This document shows positions 58,183 through 64,000 of a DNA stretch of 64,000 nt, in pieces. Numbering within the stretch: the stretch's first letter is position 1; every line of letters starts with the position of its first letter. The notes beneath the pieces were generated by a model, which was not told the origin of the DNA, made no database searches, and saw nothing but the letters and a program-made list of their open reading frames with translations. The translations under genes and the position numbers were made by a program. The stretch lies in the NCBI GenBank assembly GCA_023101885.1, contig JALPQD010000054.1, positions 372,001-436,000 of the forward strand, read 5' to 3'. This DNA is from Typhlomys cinereus. Its lineage: Eukaryota > Chordata > Mammalia > Rodentia > Platacanthomyidae.

Positions 58183-58470
58183 AGGGCTAGACAGATGGCT
58201 CAGGGGTTAAGACTCTGCTTCCCAAGCAGAAGGTCCTGAGTTTGGATCCCAGGCCCCACATTAAAAAAATGCCAGGCAGAAAGGTGTGAGTCTGCATTTC
58301 TGGCCCCACTGGTGGGCGGAGCCTAGGAAAACCCAGAGGAAAACAAAAAGGAAGTAGAAGTAATCCAGGATGATTCCTGAAGTCACCTTTGCCCCTCCAT
58401 AGGGACACAACAATGTCCGCTAATACACACATACACACAATACACGTGTGCGCAAAATAAAATTAAGAAA
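58183..58470 (+). mobile_element. (CA)n-family SINE
   Basis: GGGCTAGACAGATGGCTCAG head, GAGTTTGGATCCCAG box B and an AAAATAAAATTAAG tail. AGAATCTGAGAGCA before it and AGAATGAGAGCA after it suggest a target duplication. Confidence 0.85.
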
Positions 58471-59534
58471 AAAGAATGAGAGCAATAAAAAGTGCTAATT
58501 TAGTCTCTGTCTCAGACAAGGGCATTAAGCCCCTTGCCCTTCCCTTTTTTCTTGTCTTCTTGCCCCAAATATTAAAATTACATGTAAGACTGCGCCTGAG
58601 TCAATGGGGGACAGTCCAGATGCCCCTCCTGCATCAGGGATCAAAGCCTTCAGCTACTTGTCTGGCCTGTCAACTTTGCCAATGTCCTTTTGATTAAAAA
58701 TGAAGAAGCCTTGCTGCGATGCTTCAACAGTTTGCTCTTATTTCTTCGCAGCTTGTCTCTCACACTACAACAAAGCTGAAGACCAGCTTTAGGGTGAGGG
58801 ACCTGTGATGGCAGATGGCGGGGACCCAGGCAGAGAAGCCCAGAAGCCAGCAGAGTCCACTGCCAAATCTAAGCAGCATGGAGATGGGGGCCCTTTCCTG
58901 CTGTACCCACTGTGGGGCCTGAAGGGGCACGTGCCTGACCCGTGACGATGCTCACTGGGGTTACGCAGGGTCTCGTCTTCTCCAGGTCCCTCATCTGAGT
59001 CCTCTCGCATCCCTGGGATCGGGTCGCCATTCTGACTTTACAGACCTCCAAGGCTAAATGTGGGCCCTTGTTCACACAGCTGGCTTAAAGCAGAACCAGA
59101 TTTCACGGCCCACTGCCAGGGCCTCAGGCCGCCCTCTGCGCTGAGCATGCCACGCTGGGTGTGGCTGCCACTGTGCCGTCCCCACCACACCGGTCGGCAG
59201 TGCCACGCTGGCCAGATCCAGGCAATGGTTGCTCTGGAGAGAGCGGGGGCTGGCGTGGCTGTTCTGAGCTGCGCCGAGCCTTAGATTGGTGATTCTTTTT
59301 CTGCTGACTGAACGCATATGCTGCTCCTGAAGAATCTCCCAGTGGCTGACCTAGTGCTGAGAAAAGCCTTTCTGCCATTCAGACATGGCCAGTCAGTGTG
59401 TGCTAGGGCAGGAAAGAGGAGCCCCAAGGAGCAGCCGGAGCGAAGGCTGTCCCTGAGGCACTGGTGAGGTGCTGCCTGCCAGGAGATGGGTGGTGGTCGC
59501 CGCAGCCAGGGCAAAGGTCCCCAGAGGAGCAGCT

Positions 59535-59937
59535 CACAGCCTCAGTGTGTGTTTATTAGCTTGCTTTTCCACGCTGCTGAGGGTCAGGTGTGGGCAGCCT
59601 TCAGAGGAACAGACTTGGGGGTCTTGAAACCAAATTGGCCACCCAGTCAGAGGTTGTGTTGCAGGTAAAGGAGAAGCCTTATCGCTGATGCCCACAGCTG
59701 GTTTGGGGCAGGGTGGGCAGGACTCCTCTCCCTGAGGAGGGGAGGGCGGGGCTAGAGGGGCACGTCACCCACCCTGGCCAGGCACTGTCTGCATGGAGCA
59801 GTTCTGGAGGAGGATGGGGACCACCCTGCTCCATGCGGAGGACAGGTGCTGGGGTGAGCAAAGGTGGTGCTTGCTGGAGGGCACAAACAGTACCCAGGGC
59901 GCCTGGGCACAGCAGGAGCTGAGGCAGAAGGAGGCCG
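59535..59937 (-). other. TKFC: TKFC 3'UTR
   Basis: It runs from the TAA (59940-59938) to AATAAA on the minus strand at 59557-59552. It contains no recognised repeat. Confidence 0.75.
59552..59557 (-). terminator. TKFC: Poly(A) signal, TKFC
   Basis: Plus-strand TTTATT within GTGTTTATTAGC reads AATAAA on the gene strand about 385 nt past the stop. Confidence 0.75.
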
Positions 59938-63546
<3,609 letters not shown>

Positions 63547-64000
63547 CTGTGGAGAGATGTGGTCACTGCTGGCTGGCTGGAGGTCTGGAGCCCCTCTTGC
63601 CATGCTTTTATCAAGGACTTACTATTGTTCAGCCTGGCGAGGGAGCGTGGATGTGGGCAGTGAGTGCAAAGAGAATAATGAAAACCGGGACAGCTCACGG
63701 CATGGCAGGGAAGCCATGTCAGAGCCACAGTCGGGGGGCCTTTAAACTAGTGAGACTATCTGGGTTGCAGTAGGAGATCCTGGTATGATGTGAGTAAAGG
63801 CTGAGTGGGGGAGGGGAGAGTTCATGGAATTCTATATGATCAGAGGCCTGGGGCATAGATGGCAAAGCAGGTAGAAAGAAGTCAGGCAGGTTGGTCCAGA
63901 CTGGGCCTCCAGTGCCCATTTGCAAATGCAGAAGCTGCCTAAGGGGTGGATCCAGGGCCCAGAGGTGAGCGGACAGAGCAGTGGGTGCTCCAGGAGCGCC
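63547..64000 (-). other. TKFC: TKFC intron, cut by the window edge
   Basis: The acceptor CTCCACAG precedes exon 63546. I looked for the preceding exon (the part ending in VELGLG) and did not find it, so it lies beyond 64000. Confidence 0.7.

Larger units (their letters stand above)
56860..59530. other. Convergent spacer between CYB561A3 and TKFC
   Basis: No gene is recognised. It holds a (CA)n tract, two oppositely oriented SINEs (57157-57423 and about 58183-58470) and a polypurine tract. 58.5-59.5 kb is unrecognised single-copy DNA. Confidence 0.6.

Noticed and set aside
63551..64000. Preceding TKFC exon
   Set aside because: No stretch on the minus strand matches the expected upstream coding segment; it must lie outside the window.

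Overview
This window is nuclear DNA from a rodent. It holds spliced mammalian genes with GT-AG introns, CpG-island promoters and poly(A) signals, and the introns and spacers are dense with rodent SINEs: B1-like, ID-like, B4-like, older B2/B3-like, and one very abundant tRNA-derived family ending in (CA)n. That family begins GGCTGGAGAGATGGCTCAGG and has a box B like GAGTTCGGATCC. It is not the usual mouse or rat B2, so I infer a myodont rodent outside the mouse and rat group, perhaps a jerboa or jumping mouse. The species is not proven.

Five genes were rebuilt exon by exon. They lie in the order CPSF7 (+), TMEM216 (-), TMEM138 (-), CYB561A3 (+), TKFC (-), which is the order and orientation I know from human 11q12.2. 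CPSF7 enters from the left without its first coding exon (18 residues) and ends with a 3'UTR near 16.4 kb. TMEM216 (21653 to 18839), TMEM138 (43767 to 38171) and CYB561A3 (50643 to 55386) have complete coding regions of 141, 162 and 242 codons, all with clean splice phases. TKFC runs off the right edge; its last eleven coding exons are present, about 360 codons.

CPSF7 and TMEM216 meet tail to tail (16.4-18.3 kb). About 16 kb of repeat-rich spacer separates the TMEM216 promoter (CpG island, 21.3-22.1 kb) from the TMEM138 poly(A) site (37.4 kb). TMEM138 and CYB561A3 are divergent and share a CpG-island promoter at 46.15-46.65 kb. CYB561A3 and TKFC converge at 56.9-59.5 kb.

TMEM216 and TMEM138 are both ciliary transition-zone genes. 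CPSF7 is a pre-mRNA 3'-end processing factor, CYB561A3 a lysosomal transmembrane reductase, and TKFC a triose kinase and FMN cyclase. Apart from the two ciliary genes, the cluster is a conserved neighbourhood and not a pathway.

I found no new gene system. The most interesting signals are: closely related RFX X-box sequences at both ciliary promoters; an in-frame upstream ATG for TMEM138 lying inside its X-box; a 33-bp minisatellite in the TMEM138 3'UTR; an inverted SINE pair in a TMEM138 intron; three places where two retroposons used the same target, leaving three target copies; a possible poly(A)-only retroposition; and a short poly(A)-tailed SINE subfamily.
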